DNA of 64,000 nt, taken from Dimorphilus gyrociliatus. Its lineage: Eukaryota; Annelida; Polychaeta; Dinophilidae. The notes under the pieces were generated by a model, which was not told where the DNA came from, ran no database searches, and was given only the letters and a program-made list of their open reading frames with translations. The stretch lies in the NCBI GenBank assembly GCA_904063045.1, contig CAJFCJ010000010.1, positions 496,001 to 560,000 of the forward strand. Reading direction: 5' to 3'. Positions 37,083-49,669 of the stretch are shown here, one piece after another. Position 1 is the first letter of the stretch. Each line of letters opens with the position of its first letter. The translations under genes and the position numbers were made by a program.

Positions 37083-40000
37083 GCTTAACTAAATATCTTT
37101 TGACAGAAACTATATAACTTAAAAATCAAGACGGCGTGCTAAAAACGAATGCCGTCTGGGAAAGTGGGAATCACCGATCTATTTTTACTCCAGGTGTAGT
37201 ATTGCGCGCAGACGTTCGATGACACTTTCTACTATTCATTTTTAAGCAAAAAAATTTATTTACTATTTTATGAATTTTTCTTACTTGCTCCTCTTCGAAT
37301 ATATTTTAATACATAACTTTATATTATGAAATAGTCTTTGTCATTTTTGCTTTGGAACTTATTTGTTTTTCGCAACGTTTTAGTAACATAACTCAACAGA
37401 GAGTTTCCCTGCAGACAGCCAATGAACAGCTCGTAGTAAATTATTTGCATATTACCAGGGTTACGACCGGACGCCTACACGTTTAGCTATTTTTAGCGGG
37501 AAATTTTGGCGGTTTTTTTCTCTATATAATTGATATGAAATAAACATTGAAAATTTTTAAATAAAATTATAAGATCTTAATATCGATAACCCCATTATAT
37601 TAACCTATATCTAAAATATAAATTAACTTATATTTACGTCATTACTTAAAGCATATGGCCATTCTAAGTATCTTTGTTTCTTGAACTCTTCCGCGATGAA
37701 AGAACGTCAGCTTGTAGTCTATCTTTCGAATGATCACATTACATTACACTATTTCGAGGACACAAGGAAAAAATCAATTTTGTCTTGTATTTATAGCACT
37801 AAAAACCAGTAAACAATTTTGTTTTTCGTAAAGTTAGCAGCAAATCTTCTAAGTGTGTTTTATCATAGATAAACCCAAGCTTGAAGCGGCGAAAGTATAA
37901 ACAAAAACACGAGAATTACTCATTCATTAGTTAATCTGGATATACTGATTAATGTTTGTAAACATCTACTCGATTCTTTATTTAGATGAAGCGACATATA
38001 AATGACGTGAAAGAAAAATGACTACAACGTAATAGACAGATGTGTCACTGTGGATGATCTATTCACGTAATAAAAGAATAGAAAAGAACAAAAAAATGCT
38101 GAAACACAATGGCTAAGAGTCTGAAGAATGAATTAATTACTGTTGTATAGCAATTATACTGCTTCTCCTCTGCTGACTCAGTTGCAAAGCAGAAATTGAT
38201 AGAAAAAGGCGTTGACAGGTCAGAAACGAAGTAGGGATTTTGCGCCTTATTTCGTCCTTTTGACCATGTAGTCCATTATCCAGTTGACCGTTCAGATGTC
38301 ACACAGAATACTCCCTCTTCTTTGCCCTCATAATAACAACCACGGAAGAACTGTTTTATTCTTTCCTCAACCTGCTGTTACCAATGAGTCTTATTATATT
38401 ATCTACATTTACATTTCTTTGTATTGCAACATATGGTGTCATCCACATTATAACAGAATTTAAAAAAAAATCTAGGAACACCCTAGTCATCTTACACTCT
38501 TTTCATTTCAGCTTCGAAAGTATCTTTGATCTATGATAACTATTGAGAGTTTTTTCCTTCTTTACAATACAAAGTACATGTTTTTACGGTTATGTTTTTA
38601 TCTATTCCGGAAGGATACTCACATTTAGCAGATAGATAGCTTTTGTATATTTCATTTCTCCATTTACCTAGCATACTTGAGGGATTTCATTAATTACTAG
38701 TCTAGATAGTCTTACATAACAGCGCATAAAATATTACAATAGACAGAAAATGTAGGAAATACGTTTAGCTCTGAATACGAAATAAAGAAGGAAAAGGAGT
38801 GAATTGGGACAGTTTGTACTAATCTTATTTCTCCTTTGTTTCTTCAAATAATCAAAAGTCAGTTAGAGATATATAATTCATGTAAATCTTATAAAAAGAT
38901 AGTGTTTTTGGATTGTAATCTAAATAATCGAATAACGAAAATTTTGTCCTTACATACATCATCCATTCATACGCCTTATTTATTTTAAGCACACGAATTG
39001 TGTGGTGCTTTCATTTAGTGATAAGAATATCATGCTAATACTGTCGTTAATACATAAAGTATGAAAAATGAAAGGGATTTTCTGCGGATGTACTTAATTT
39101 TTTTTGAGTCGAACTATGCCGTGACCTATGAATTTTATAATAAGAGACGTGGACGCTATTAACATAAGTTATTTATATAACAGTAAGTGATAAACAACAG
39201 AATAATTATAGCTTGAGATAAATATTATTAATGAGGGAAAATGTGCTTGTTCATCCCTTTTATTTTTATGCAAGAATTTGTGATTGTCTATTTCCTAATG
39301 TATTTATTAAATAAACTTTTACCCTTAATAAAACAGCAGTTTTTCAAGAGCATTCTTCTACAAAGAGCTCTGTCGCCTAGGTACTTACGTAATCTTTTGA
39401 ACAAGAAGCACCAGACACTTATGCGAGTAAGCGTTGATTGTATCTAAAGGGAAATTCGGAATTTTGCTCTGGGTTTGTGTAAAAGGAGTATATATACAGT
39501 ATATATATACATATGGAATATCTGTACAATTTATGTACCGTCCACACTATGGGTGCATTCTTGTCCCCATGTGGTAAATTATGCATTTTCGGGTATAGAG
39601 GAGGCTTTCTCATGTAAAAAATTTGCACAGTTTTTATTACAAATTTATTTCTCTGAAGCTGGAGAATTTGATTCCAAAACCGTCTATTCTGCAATGTAAA
39701 AACAAATGAATATTACATTTCAAAGATTTCGTAACTTGATGATTTATTATAATAATAAGCGTGAAAAAGTGTTTACTAAATGTAACAATAAAACCCTCGT
39801 TTAGCTTATTTACGTGGATTTTATTTAACGGATTAGAGGATAAAAGTCAGAAGAAAGAAGTTTCTAAGGGCGAACGTTTATTCGCTTTTCTCTCATTAAA
39901 GCCCACATATGTATCCTATAAATGTACCAGGAGAACAAATTAAGCTTTTGAACTTTATCATTAACATCCATTCCCTTATCTTTTTCACAGACACAATTAA

Positions 40001-40146
40001 TTTATGCATAAAAAGAATAAAAAACGAAAAATAAGCATCATAACTCATGGGACAAGGGAATATATAAACAGCTTATCATTGGGCAGTCATCATTTTAAAT
40101 TACGCGCATTATATACACAAGCTTGGCAAAACACTACTTTGTCGGC
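37083..40146. other. Divergent Pim / PIGF intergenic region
   Basis: 3 kb without a convincing exon. It must hold both promoters. Open frames at 39241-39447, 39475-39699 and 39761-39943 (+) have no recognisable motifs. A short (TA) palindrome lies near 39488-39512. Confidence 0.5.
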
Positions 40147-40922
40147 ATGGGGAAAAGGAGAAAGAATGATTTTTCCTACCATATTTCATTCATCTGCCTC
40201 CATATGGGCTTTTTTATAGTTTCATATCTCTTTGGAGATGCTTTAAATATTTTATCACTTATTAAACAGCCAACCATATGCAGTAGAATAATTTTATCTC
40301 TTATTTTGCTTATTACCCTGTTTATCGCCCACAATGAAAAAAAATTACAAACGGTAGTAGCTTCTTCGCTAGATTATTACTTTAATATTTTAAATTAACA
40401 TAAATTTTACAGTTTAGAAATTTGAGCTATCTAAGAAAATTACTTGGCTGTCTTTTCGCTTCAGTTGTATTTTTCTACTTTGCTGCTGTAGTTTTTGGCG
40501 CTCCGTTTGTACTGAATTCAAAGGAGACGCTACATTTTTCACTTTTGCTAACGAGCCTTACATCCTTCCAAGTCTGTCTTATATTAGGCGTTGATAACTG
40601 GCCCAATAATATGTTGGAATTGAAGTAACTTTTTTTCTTATGATAAAAGGAATGGTATTAATCAAAGACCTAATCTTTCAGGTTAGACAACCGAGAAGAC
40701 CGAAGCGTTTACTATCCAGTAATTGGTAGCATAATCGGGTCTTGGGCTGGCTCCTTTGTCATTCCTTTAGATTGGGATAGGCCTTGGCAAGTTTGGCCAA
40801 TTAGTTGCCTTTTCGGGATGATATTGGGCAATTTGTTAGGTCACATATTTACCATAATATCTGAAATATTTTGTAAAACAACTACTCCACTTTTCGCAAC
40901 CAAATTGAATAAATTTAAATAA
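40147..40922 (+). CDS. PIGF: GPI ethanolamine phosphate transferase stabilising subunit PIG-F
   Basis: PIG-F is the ER membrane partner that stabilises PIG-O and PIG-G for adding ethanolamine phosphate to the GPI precursor. Three exons (40147-40353, 40413-40624, 40682-40922) with 59- and 57-nt introns give 219 aa, the same as human. Hydrophobic helices run throughout; the best-conserved part is C-terminal: SIIGSWAGSFVIPLDWDRPW then QVWPISCLFGMILGNLLGH, where the PLDWxRPWQVWPISC core is diagnostic. The N-terminal half diverges. The stop codon TAA is inside an AATAAA (40918-40923). It converges on RPL32. Confidence 0.95.
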
Positions 40923-40923
40923 A
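40918..40923 (+). terminator. AATAAA polyadenylation signal overlapping the PIGF stop codon
   Basis: The TAA at 40920-40922 is embedded in the hexamer, implying a 3' UTR of only a few tens of bases if it is used. Confidence 0.5.
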
Positions 40924-41203
40924 GAAATGTTTATAAATATCTTGTTTGTTTACTTAGAAGGAATTATTTTGGCATTTTGTTATGTTGCAATAATGTATTT
41001 AGACTTTTGTAATTCGTTACTAAATTACTTCGTGGAAACTCGACGCGATTATATACGTTTCCACCTCAAGTCCAATTTAATGAATTCTTACGAAGAAATG
41101 AGGAGTGTAAGTAACTATTAAGGTCGATTGGTAAAGATTAAAAAAAGTATAAAATTTCTCAAGGTAAACACTGTATTTCATCAACAAGTGAGAAGAGGAT
41201 AAC

Positions 41204-41211
41204 ATTTATTC
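41204..41211 (-). terminator. AATAAA polyadenylation signal overlapping the RPL32 stop codon
   Basis: On the minus strand GAATAAATG contains the TAA stop (41208-41206) within AATAAA (41210-41205), implying a minimal 3' UTR. Confidence 0.5.
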
Positions 41212-41610
41212 ATTTTCTTCGGTACGTAAGCGGGCGTGTCCGTTGGTTAATTTGATGTTCAGTTGTTGGGCTCTCTCAACGATAGCCTTCCTCTTCTTTG
41301 ATGATACAGCATGACCAATCTCTCCAGCGTATACTCGGTTCTGCATCAACAATAATTCTAGATCTTTAATATTGTTAATGAGGAACTTCTTGAAGCCTGA
41401 AGGCATCACATGACGGGACTTTACACTAGAACCGTAGCCAACATTGGGCATCAAAAATTGGCCTTTGAAGCGGCGACGAACACGATTGTCGATACCCTTA
41501 GGTTTTCTCCAGTTTGTCTTTACCTTCTTGTATCTATCCGATTGATGACGAATAAATTTCTTCGTACGTTTTTTCTCCTCCCTACGTGTTTTCAATGGTC
41601 TTATAGCCAT
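41206..41610 (-). CDS. RPL32: 60S ribosomal protein L32 (eL32)
   Basis: Large-subunit ribosomal protein, 134 aa in one coding exon, the usual length. Family landmarks are [52 protein letters not shown], the central [20 protein letters not shown] and the C-terminal [13 protein letters not shown]. The 5' UTR is split: a noncoding exon 41789-41824 begins with a TOP-like pyrimidine start, then a 174-nt intron 41615-41788 ends TTTCAG four bases before the ATG. Its neighbours are GPI-synthesis genes on both sides. Confidence 0.98.
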   Translation of the reverse strand: MAIRPLKTRREEKKRTKKFIRHQSDRYKKVKTNWRKPKGIDNRVRRRFKGQFLMPNVGYGSSVKSRHVMPSGFKKFLINNIKDLELLLMQNRVYAGEIGHAVSSKKRKAIVERAQQLNIKLTNGHARLRTEENE

Positions 41611-41788
41611 GTTTCTGAAAGAACCAATGTGTGAACGATAATAGAGAATTAAAGTTATTCGGACATAAAAAAACTCCTAAAATCAATTGGGTGCTATATA
41701 GAGAAATTCTTTAATTATTTTTGTAACAAAAACTTAATAAAATAGTGGCAAATGGATGACACTGTTGCATTTTTTATCGAATACTTAC

Positions 41789-41824
41789 AACCAGAATAGC
41801 ACGCTCTTCTGATAGGCAAAAAAG
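41789..41824 (-). promoter_or_regulatory. RPL32 noncoding first exon with 5' TOP motif
   Basis: On the minus strand CTTTTTTGCC starts at 41824, typical of terminal oligopyrimidine transcripts under growth-dependent translational control. The exon ends at a GTAAGT donor (41788-41783). The TSS is inferred from the TOP motif, not observed. Confidence 0.65.
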
Positions 41825-41945
41825 ACCGATCCCTGACCAGTTTATAATCAAATGGAATTTCAGAGTGCCATCTATCAAATAGATGTATCATTTTTCATAA
41901 CTAAAAAATTACTTGTTTACCCATAGTTATCTTATTATTTTAATA
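41825..41945. promoter_or_regulatory. Compact bidirectional promoter RPL32 / PIGP
   Basis: Only 121 bp separate the inferred RPL32 TSS from the PIGP start codon, so the two genes must share promoter DNA. A minus-strand TAGATGGCACT sequence at 41866-41876 is a one-mismatch version of the CTCF-core-like motif. Confidence 0.6.
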
Positions 41946-42515
41946 ATGTCTGAGCATAGCCCTGCTCCAACACCTGAAAGGGCAATTTATGGTTTTATTT
42001 TATATTTATTTTCCTTTGTTTTGTTGGGTAAAATTTTTTAATAACAATCGACATATTATCGTTCACTTGCTAACTTAAATATTTTTATTTAGCATTGTAT
42101 CTCCTATGGGCTTTCATACCACTGAACTGGTTAGAGGCGATAAGATTAAGTTATTGGCCACAGAAGTATAAATCTATAATAATAGTTGATTTTATAGTTT
42201 ATTTTATGACTTTTTAAAAAATTAGATATTGGGCAATAGCCGTTCCTATATATCTTACTATTTTTGGTTTATTTGGACTAGTAATATATTTTGCTTATAA
42301 TTTAACGATTACCCCCAATCTAAAATCCTCCAAAATTTGGATCGGTATGTGTTTCTTCATTAAAATTAAAGGAAAGAATTTATTTAAATTATTCACTTTT
42401 AGATTCTAAGTCAAGAACGGTTGAAAGAACAAATGTAACTATGCCAAAAATTGGTGATATACACATCTCATTAGTGAACAAGATAATTTATGCTACTAAG
42501 CAGTCGTCAGAGTGA
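41946..42515 (+). CDS. PIGP: GPI N-acetylglucosaminyltransferase subunit PIG-P
   Basis: PIG-P is a small subunit of the ER complex that makes GlcNAc-PI, the first step of GPI-anchor synthesis. Four exons (41946-42027, 42093-42165, 42226-42344, 42403-42515) with 58-65-nt introns give 128 aa. The PIG-P domain is clear: [47 protein letters not shown] (the YWPQKYWA/V core is diagnostic) and a second hydrophobic segment, then a cytosolic tail with [11 protein letters not shown] corresponding to the RDISISEVNQ block. The last exon is the most divergent. It faces away from RPL32. Confidence 0.95.
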
Positions 42516-44076
42516 ATTTCAGTCTTCTTTAATACATTGTTGTTTTGAACAAAGAAAACACAATACTTATAATAATCAAGCTGTTCATCCAATACAATAT
42601 ACCTTGTTACAGAAGGCAACAATTTATAAAAAGAATAGCATTGTTTAATTTTAAAAAAGTGTTTCAACTTTCAAGGAAGTGCCCAAGGTTCAATGGGAAA
42701 AACTTGTCAGTCACTAATGACTCGGCAAATTTGAGAGACATAGATTTCATGTTGACTGTATACTATTTCTGCTGACTCTCTATTGTCTTTTTTCAATTCT
42801 CGAATTTTTGAACTGTTCAAACATGTTCACCCAAAAGTTTAATGTAATAAGAGCATTATAGGATTTATTTTACTGTTGACTGAATGTGAATAAGTGACAA
42901 TTAGAACAATAGCGATTAAATTCTTAATGTTTCAATTTTTCAATACTTTAGATAATTCTTTTGCTTAATTCTATAGCTTAATGTGTCATTGAGACAAATT
43001 TGCTTAAGAAGAAAAAGATACTGTCCACACATCAGTGAATAATTATAGATAATAGATTTAATGGACAATTTGCTCTTATTGAAATTTATCAAAAAATAAC
43101 GAATATAGTTAAAGGTCTCCAGCCAAAAAAGAGAGGGGGTTAATCTCCAAAAAGCTATAAATGTCTCTCCAAAGCAGTATAACTAAATCTAATAATTTTA
43201 TAAAAACTCTCACAGAGAGGACCGAAGTAACAGCGAATTCTCACGGAATATTTGATAGGTGTACTTTTCTGCTCTTAGCGATTTTTTTTTGCTTATAGAA
43301 TATTTAATGGGGAAATACAAAAAAAAAATGAAAATTCAATTTAATAATTTTTTAAAATATCTAAATAAACGAAGCAATAAATATTAATCTCATAAATAAA
43401 CAAAACAAAAAGATGAATGTTCGACGATTATTGTGTGAAAAAATAGCAATGAGAACATAAAAACTTGTTATTGCGATCGTCATGGTACTTCCTAATAAGA
43501 AATAATTTATAGTACTGGAAAACGTCTTAGCAGTAGATGAATATTTATGAATTTATATATCGATAACTACTATTAACAATAGACTTTTTCCCCATAGAAA
43601 GTCACATGAATTAAAATAGTTATCAGATTTTAAAGTCTTTTATATATTTTCTTTTCAAAGAAGATTAAAAGGATATGCAAATTTTTCATCTTAAGTCTAT
43701 TATTCAGTAGAGTTTCCTCATATAAAAAAATCGTTTTAAGCCTGAAAGTTCTTTCTTTTTCTAAAGAAAATCGAAATAAATTCTTTAAAAACAGATGGCG
43801 GCACTAGATAATGTGACTATCATTAAAATGTCTTTTAAATTATTTTGTATAGAATAGATCTACGAATACTTTTTTTTAATAAAAAAGTGAAGTATACATC
43901 AAATAAGAGGAAATTGAACTGATCATTTAAAGTTTCAATAGTGAACTGCATGTATTCAGAATAATATATCATATTTCAGACATTTTTTGGACGGAATATT
44001 ACAATTACAGTCAAAATATAAAAGTCATTGATAAAGTTAAGAAAGAGAACTGATAAGAAAAAAAAAAACTGGTTTT
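42516..44076. other. PIGP / TBC1D32 convergent intergenic region
   Basis: 1.56 kb of AT-rich DNA with no accepted gene. One AGATGGCG site lies at 43793. The + frame 42545-42775 begins just after the PIGP stop and looks non-coding. Confidence 0.5.
43793..43800 (+). promoter_or_regulatory. AGATGGCGGCACTAG motif (CTCF/YY1-like)
   Basis: Context ACAGATGGCGGCACTAG. It lies between two convergent 3' ends, where an insulator or boundary element would be plausible. Confidence 0.35.
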
Positions 44077-47000
44077 CTAGGGCTGACCAATCATACGGAG
44101 ACTTTGTCGGATTGTTTGTCTGTACTTCTGTTCTAAATTTTTCATATATTGCATGTAATCACTTATTCGGAATCCTTTAAAAGGTTCTTCTTTGAGGTAA
44201 ACCAAAAGAGTATAACTATGGCAGTTTTCTAATATCTCTTTTTGCAAATGTTTGAAAACAGCAACGCAAACGTAAACTATATAATCGACTCCGAAAAGAA
44301 CTATTAGCGCCACATAGTGTGTAATGTCGGTCCAATCCATGTAGTTCAGGAAGGATTGTCTTATCCATTGTTCGCAAATAAGAGAGGAAGCGAGGCCTGA
44401 CATTTTAAAAGCTGAGGCAACTTGAGGTAATTCAGCATGTACAATTAAATCTATACGCTGACAAACAATGTAGTGCAATGGTCCCATACCAGATTCAACT
44501 ATTGAAACGGGTAAATGTATACTACGATGTAATCGATTTGGCCAAACGTAAGAAGATAGAGCACTGCAAGAAATTTGCTGAAGGAGTTTCCAAGTACGTT
44601 CACCATTTCCGGAGAATATAAGAAACAGTACTCCAACGAACCAGTCACATGGTGGTTTAGGCCTCACAACCCATTCTAAGAGAAGAGAAAAGAGTTAAAT
44701 TTAATGAAATTTCTAATTTTGCATATCTATATTAAAAAAATAATAAGATCTCACTTAGTGCATTCGGAGAGCAAGGTTTTTGTTGCTGCTGGAGGAAATA
44801 TCCACATTTTTTCATCAAGAATATCAACTTTTCGTTAATGGCATCACCACTCTGTAAAAGTTTTAATCTCTGTCCATATCTACGAAAATATTGTTAAACA
44901 AATTTAGAGTAGAAGGTAGTCATTATATAATGTAGTTACTTTGTTAACAAACGAATTCCGTTCTCTTGCATAATTGGTAGTTTAAAGTTTTTTATACTGT
45001 TGTCCGTACCTATTTAAAAATACAAGAAAATATTGAATAGAGTGTTCAAAAACTTATTATTTCAAGATTGTATAGGAATGAAAAATAGTTTTAAGGAAAA
45101 ATGATTACAGTTGACCGTAAGCAGATAAATATTCTTAACGGCTCTCTTTTCTCTTTCTCTCTCTCTCTCTCTTTTTTAATGTTATATAATCTTGAATAAT
45201 CACTAATTTTTACTATGAAAATAGAAAAGAAACCCGTAAAGAAATTTAATGTTCGCATAAATTATCTGTGAAATTTATTATACAATTAATGAGAGGTAGA
45301 TTTTTTCAGATCGAAGCGTGGAAAATAACTGACAATAATGAAAATTTGTCTAGTAATATACAATAATCATGCGGCGTCTAAAATAAACGTTTCTAGCCAA
45401 AAATAGACATCTAATTAAATTTAAATATTGATTTTTGTTTTTATTATAAAAGGGATTTAAAATCGACATAGTAAGTAAACAAATTGTTAATTAATAAGAT
45501 TTATGTATTTGTTTACTTTTATAGAGAACTTACTGGATGAATCCGTTTTATCTCCTTCTAATTAAGAAATATAATATTTTTATATAAAGCTCAATTTAAT
45601 TAGGAATAGGAAAAAAAACATATTTAAGCAGAATAAAAAGATACTTTACTATTTAATTGCTAAATATAGCTTACCTACGAAATCAATAGCCGGAAATATA
45701 GCATCATCTGCATCGTAAATTATCATATGGGCAGCTCTGTCTAAAATTTCTCTAATACAAGATGTATGTAAAGTATCCGGTTTTGTTGTTAGAGCACTAA
45801 AGACAAGTGATTGTGCCTTTTCTAACCAAATTTCATCAACTTTTTGTTTCTTTGTTTCGTTGAGAAAATTCCATAGATCAGTGTCCACTAATTAGAGATG
45901 TCAATGTTATATAAAAATAGAAAAAACCTTGCTTAAACTTACAGCTTTTAACTTTAATATCAATTTGCGGTAGGTAGTTCTTGGGCAAGGCCATTGAGCA
46001 AACCGGTGGATAGATTTCAACCTCTTTTTTTTCTCTTAACGACATATCCTAAAGAATTTTAAATATTCGTTATATTATTCAGCTAAATCAAATCAATTTC
46101 ATACGGATATTCTCTCTCTAGGCGGTAATATTCGTTCAGTGGGACCCCCTAAGGCCAGAGCTCTAACTAGAATATGACTCCTTTCAGAAGATAACATATC
46201 AAATATATGAGTTTCCTTTCTGTTCGCAGATTGAAAGAAATTCACTTAATTAGGAAGGTTTCGTGGTCGAAAACCGTATTTCTACTCACGTTACATCGTT
46301 TTGTTGCTGAACGGTTACGACATTAGCATTTTGCTCTTTAATGAGAATCTCGTCAAATCTGTATTGAGTTTGCAATAAGAGCATTGTATCTAAACATGAA
46401 ACCATTACTGATAGCCATCTGCAATTAATTAACAGTTGGTTAGTTATCTTTCTTGATAGGAATAGAAACGGATTAAGGAACCATACCTTAAACCTAATAC
46501 ATGAGATTCTTCGTATTTAAATAAAGCTTGACGCTTTTCGTTAGCATCTATAAAAACGAGACGATCTAGAAGACCTTCAATACTCGTAGGTAAGTCTCTT
46601 AGACTGTATCTAGCCTGAACGGGTAATTCCTTCTTGTATAAATTCTCATAGACGGAAGCGAATGAAGAAGTTATTGCTAGTAGATTGTTGAACGGCTATA
46701 AAAGATAGAAAGAGAATCATTTTCAGCCTATATTTATCATTTGCTCTTAAAAATTTAACTATACCTTTAAAGCATATTTTGAAATAGGAGTTATTTGCCA
46801 TGGTTTAGGTCTGAATATGTATGAATCATCAACGCATTCAATCTCTTTCCAAAGTTTAATGCATAGCCTTTTGACATAATCTGCATGAAATTTCTATAAT
46901 ATATTAGTTCGTCATAAATAGACTTAAAATGTACCTGTCTTATCAAGAACAGCTCTTATTCCTGGTGCTGTAGCAGCTATTTGCGAAAGCATGAAACCGT

Positions 47001-49669
47001 AACCAAACTTTTCCATCTTTGAAACTTGTAAATTCTTGACAAGTCTCTTATGCATATAGCATACGCATTCTTCCAGAGCTCCAGTTTGATGAAGTAGTAG
47101 TACACCGTTTGGAGTTGCGGCCATACTTAATAGGTTGTCTCGTAGATTGTCCTCCCAAAAGATAAGGCTATGTACAAAGAGAAATGAATTTGTAATAAAA
47201 CAATAAAAGACGATTAATTATTAAAATTAATTAATTTCTCTACAGTAATAATTAAAATAACTTTTTATCGCTTTTTTGTTCATCTAAATCTCCATCGTCA
47301 CTGTTCGTTGGCGTTGGTGCATCGTCTAAATTCCTAAGAGCGTCCCTCCACGAAGAATTTATGCTCTGATGAAGCTTGTAACTAGAAAGCATCAAGAGGC
47401 CTTCTTGGGTGCTATAAATTTGTCGACACACATACAATATGTTCGATATAACAGCATTGCTTCTTTTCACGTCTAATTCATCGATTAAAGATTTATGAAC
47501 GACCTGAGCTAAAATATGCGCTGGGGCGGATCTGACCCGATTCAACCTTTGCCCTTTTTCTCCATAAAGCAATTTTAGGCGACCTGCGGTACTTGATGCA
47601 ATTACAGAGAGAATCTCAGTTAATCTCAATAGGGCTTGATCGCTGACCTTATAACCTTCTGATTGCTGTTTGTAAATTTTTTTTTGCAAGTATTAGTTAT
47701 TGTCATAAAAGGATTGTAACAGAAATTCTTACCTCAAGCATAGCAGCAAAAGGTGCCATTATACTAGACATTACTTCGTCATTGCAAACACAGCATTCTG
47801 CACAGTTAGTATCTCCCACAAGATTTTTAAGCATATCCAGCGCCAAATCGGGTAACGTATTTGCTAACTTCATATCCCATTGTATGACTATATTTAAAAC
47901 GCTGATAATGAATTGCTGGAGGCTCAACGACTCTGAAAATTGAGAGGAAGTGTAATATAATGGGAAATTGACGACAGCGTTAGAATTAAAACGTTTCAAA
48001 TTACTTTCACTTTCAGGCAAATCAAAGGGAAACATTTTTCTCCCGATCTTAAATTTCAATAGTTTCGACATGAAACAAATAGAATGAATAAGGAAAGCGG
48101 CGTCAATTTCGACCCTAGAATACACGAATTGTCCTAATCGTGGCGTCGCGGCCAGCCTTTTAACATTTGTTCTTTTTGGTCCTAAATTAGCAGCTTGATA
48201 TATAATTTTGACAGCTTGCTCCACGACCACCCTGTGCTTCTTTAACAATTCAAAAAACGGTTGTCTACTAATGAAGCCATGCATCCAGCAGACAAACCAT
48301 TGAGCTTTGGAATCCAACAGAGACACAATGTGTAACGGGGTTATGCCTGTCCTACTTAAGGGTGGTAAGGTTAAAAGATCGAAAGTTTTCCTTAAGATTC
48401 TTTCAATAAAACTGTAAAAGATTTTCATTTCAAAAGAAAATATTATCATAATATCTCAATAAAGAAGATATTCGATATTTACTTGTTAGCTATCCTAACC
48501 CAATATTGGGGAATATGTCTCTGAAATTCATTCATTAATCGGACTGCTTTCAAAAGACGTTGAATCTGATTTAGGCTTAAATCAATATCCGGTGGTAAAG
48601 TGGACATATGGGATGACGGTGCAAAAAAGGAAGATATATAATCAACTGTAAATAAATAGAGAATAGTTAAATTGCTATTCTTCCTTCTTAACATTTTGAC
48701 GCGAATAATATTTACTTAATATAGCGTAAACTTCTTTTGTAAATTCAGCGCTAGTCGATAAGCCTCTCGAAATAAATTTCATACACATTTTCTGTAAAAT
48801 AGTATATCGGAACTTATTAACTTATAATAACAATATTAGTAGTAATAGCAATAATAGTGTAAAATTACCCATAAATCGTCGTCAGGATCGCTCATTGCGT
48901 CTAACAAGGGTCTAGAAACGTCATTCCACCCGTGTAAAGATCCGATATCGGCAGTGGGAATTTGCAGGAAACTATGCATTGCTTGTTTTCTCTCCTATAG
49001 TGTAAAGACAGAGTATAAATATAATTGAAAGTAAGAATGATAATCTTTAACAAACTTCTATAGAGGGTTGACTAAGTTGCCTTGCTAAGTTGACCAGTTG
49101 TTCTTGACTTACAAATAAAATGTTACAATTGCTTTGATTGAGGGAGGAACCTTCCCCCAGAGATGACTCTGTTTCGCTGTATAGAACATCATGCTTTCTA
49201 GTCCTTGTATTGACATTAACGAGACCGACATCTGCGAATTCATCGTCAGAATTATCATGTAGAATGTCGCAAGCATTTTGAAGTTCCAATTTTAATTGGT
49301 CAGAGAGAGCTTGAAATTCAGAGGTATTTAAGACACTATCGGTTATTCTTCCTGCCACATTAGGTCTAGCTTTATTATCATTGTATCGTTCTATTTCTCT
49401 ATCAATTGCCGGTCCTAGATTGTCATCTATTTGAGACCTTATAATCCTAACAAGTTCACGTCTGAATAGCAATAATTTTATTATTTACATTTGTATTATA
49501 AATATTGATATTACTTGTCAAAATTTTTATCTCTTGATTCTAAACTCATCAAAAGATCTTCTTCATTTTCATTCCTTCGTGCTTCTTTTAGATGATCAGT
49601 AGAATTGATTAGGAGTTCTTTGACAGCTTGTACGAGATTAGCATCGTCTAGTGATGTATCGGTAGTCAT
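44077..49669 (-). CDS. TBC1D32: TBC1 domain family member 32 (Broad-minded, BROMI)
   Basis: BROMI works with CDK20 in ciliary axoneme assembly and Hedgehog signalling. Seventeen exons (49515-49669, 49056-49461, 48869-48994, 48716-48791, 48483-48645, 47733-48411, 47262-47665, 46935-47167, 46765-46880, 46487-46695, 46295-46418, 46105-46215, 45943-46048, 45675-45887, 44940-45009, 44755-44879, 44077-44675) join in phase to 1304 aa (human about 1257). Matched blocks are VSQEQLVNLARQLS, LLDSKAQWFVCWMHGFISR, WEDNLRDNLLSMAATPNGVL, LVKNLQVSKMEKFGYGFML, WVVRPKPPCDWFVGVLFLIF and the C-terminal TBC-like region (MDWTDITHYVALIVLFGVDY, VAVFKHLQKEIL). The catalytic Arg/Gln fingers of active Rab GAPs are not evident, as expected for this family. 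It implies motile or sensory cilia in the organism. Exon 8's acceptor and exon 7's GTTATT donor are the weakest calls. Confidence 0.95.
45148..45174. repeat. (CT)n tract in TBC1D32 intron 14
   Basis: CTCTCTCT run within the 665-nt intron 45010-45674; GA-rich on the coding strand. Confidence 0.8.

Noticed and set aside
39036-39051. TAATACTGTC sequence resembling the miR-8/200 5' end
   Set aside because: Only ten bases match, the rest of the mature sequence differs, and no opposing star arm or hairpin was found.
41615-41788. snoRNA hosted in the RPL32 5' UTR intron
   Set aside because: Ribosomal-protein introns often host snoRNAs, but no RTGATGA C box or H/ACA pattern is visible on the sense strand.
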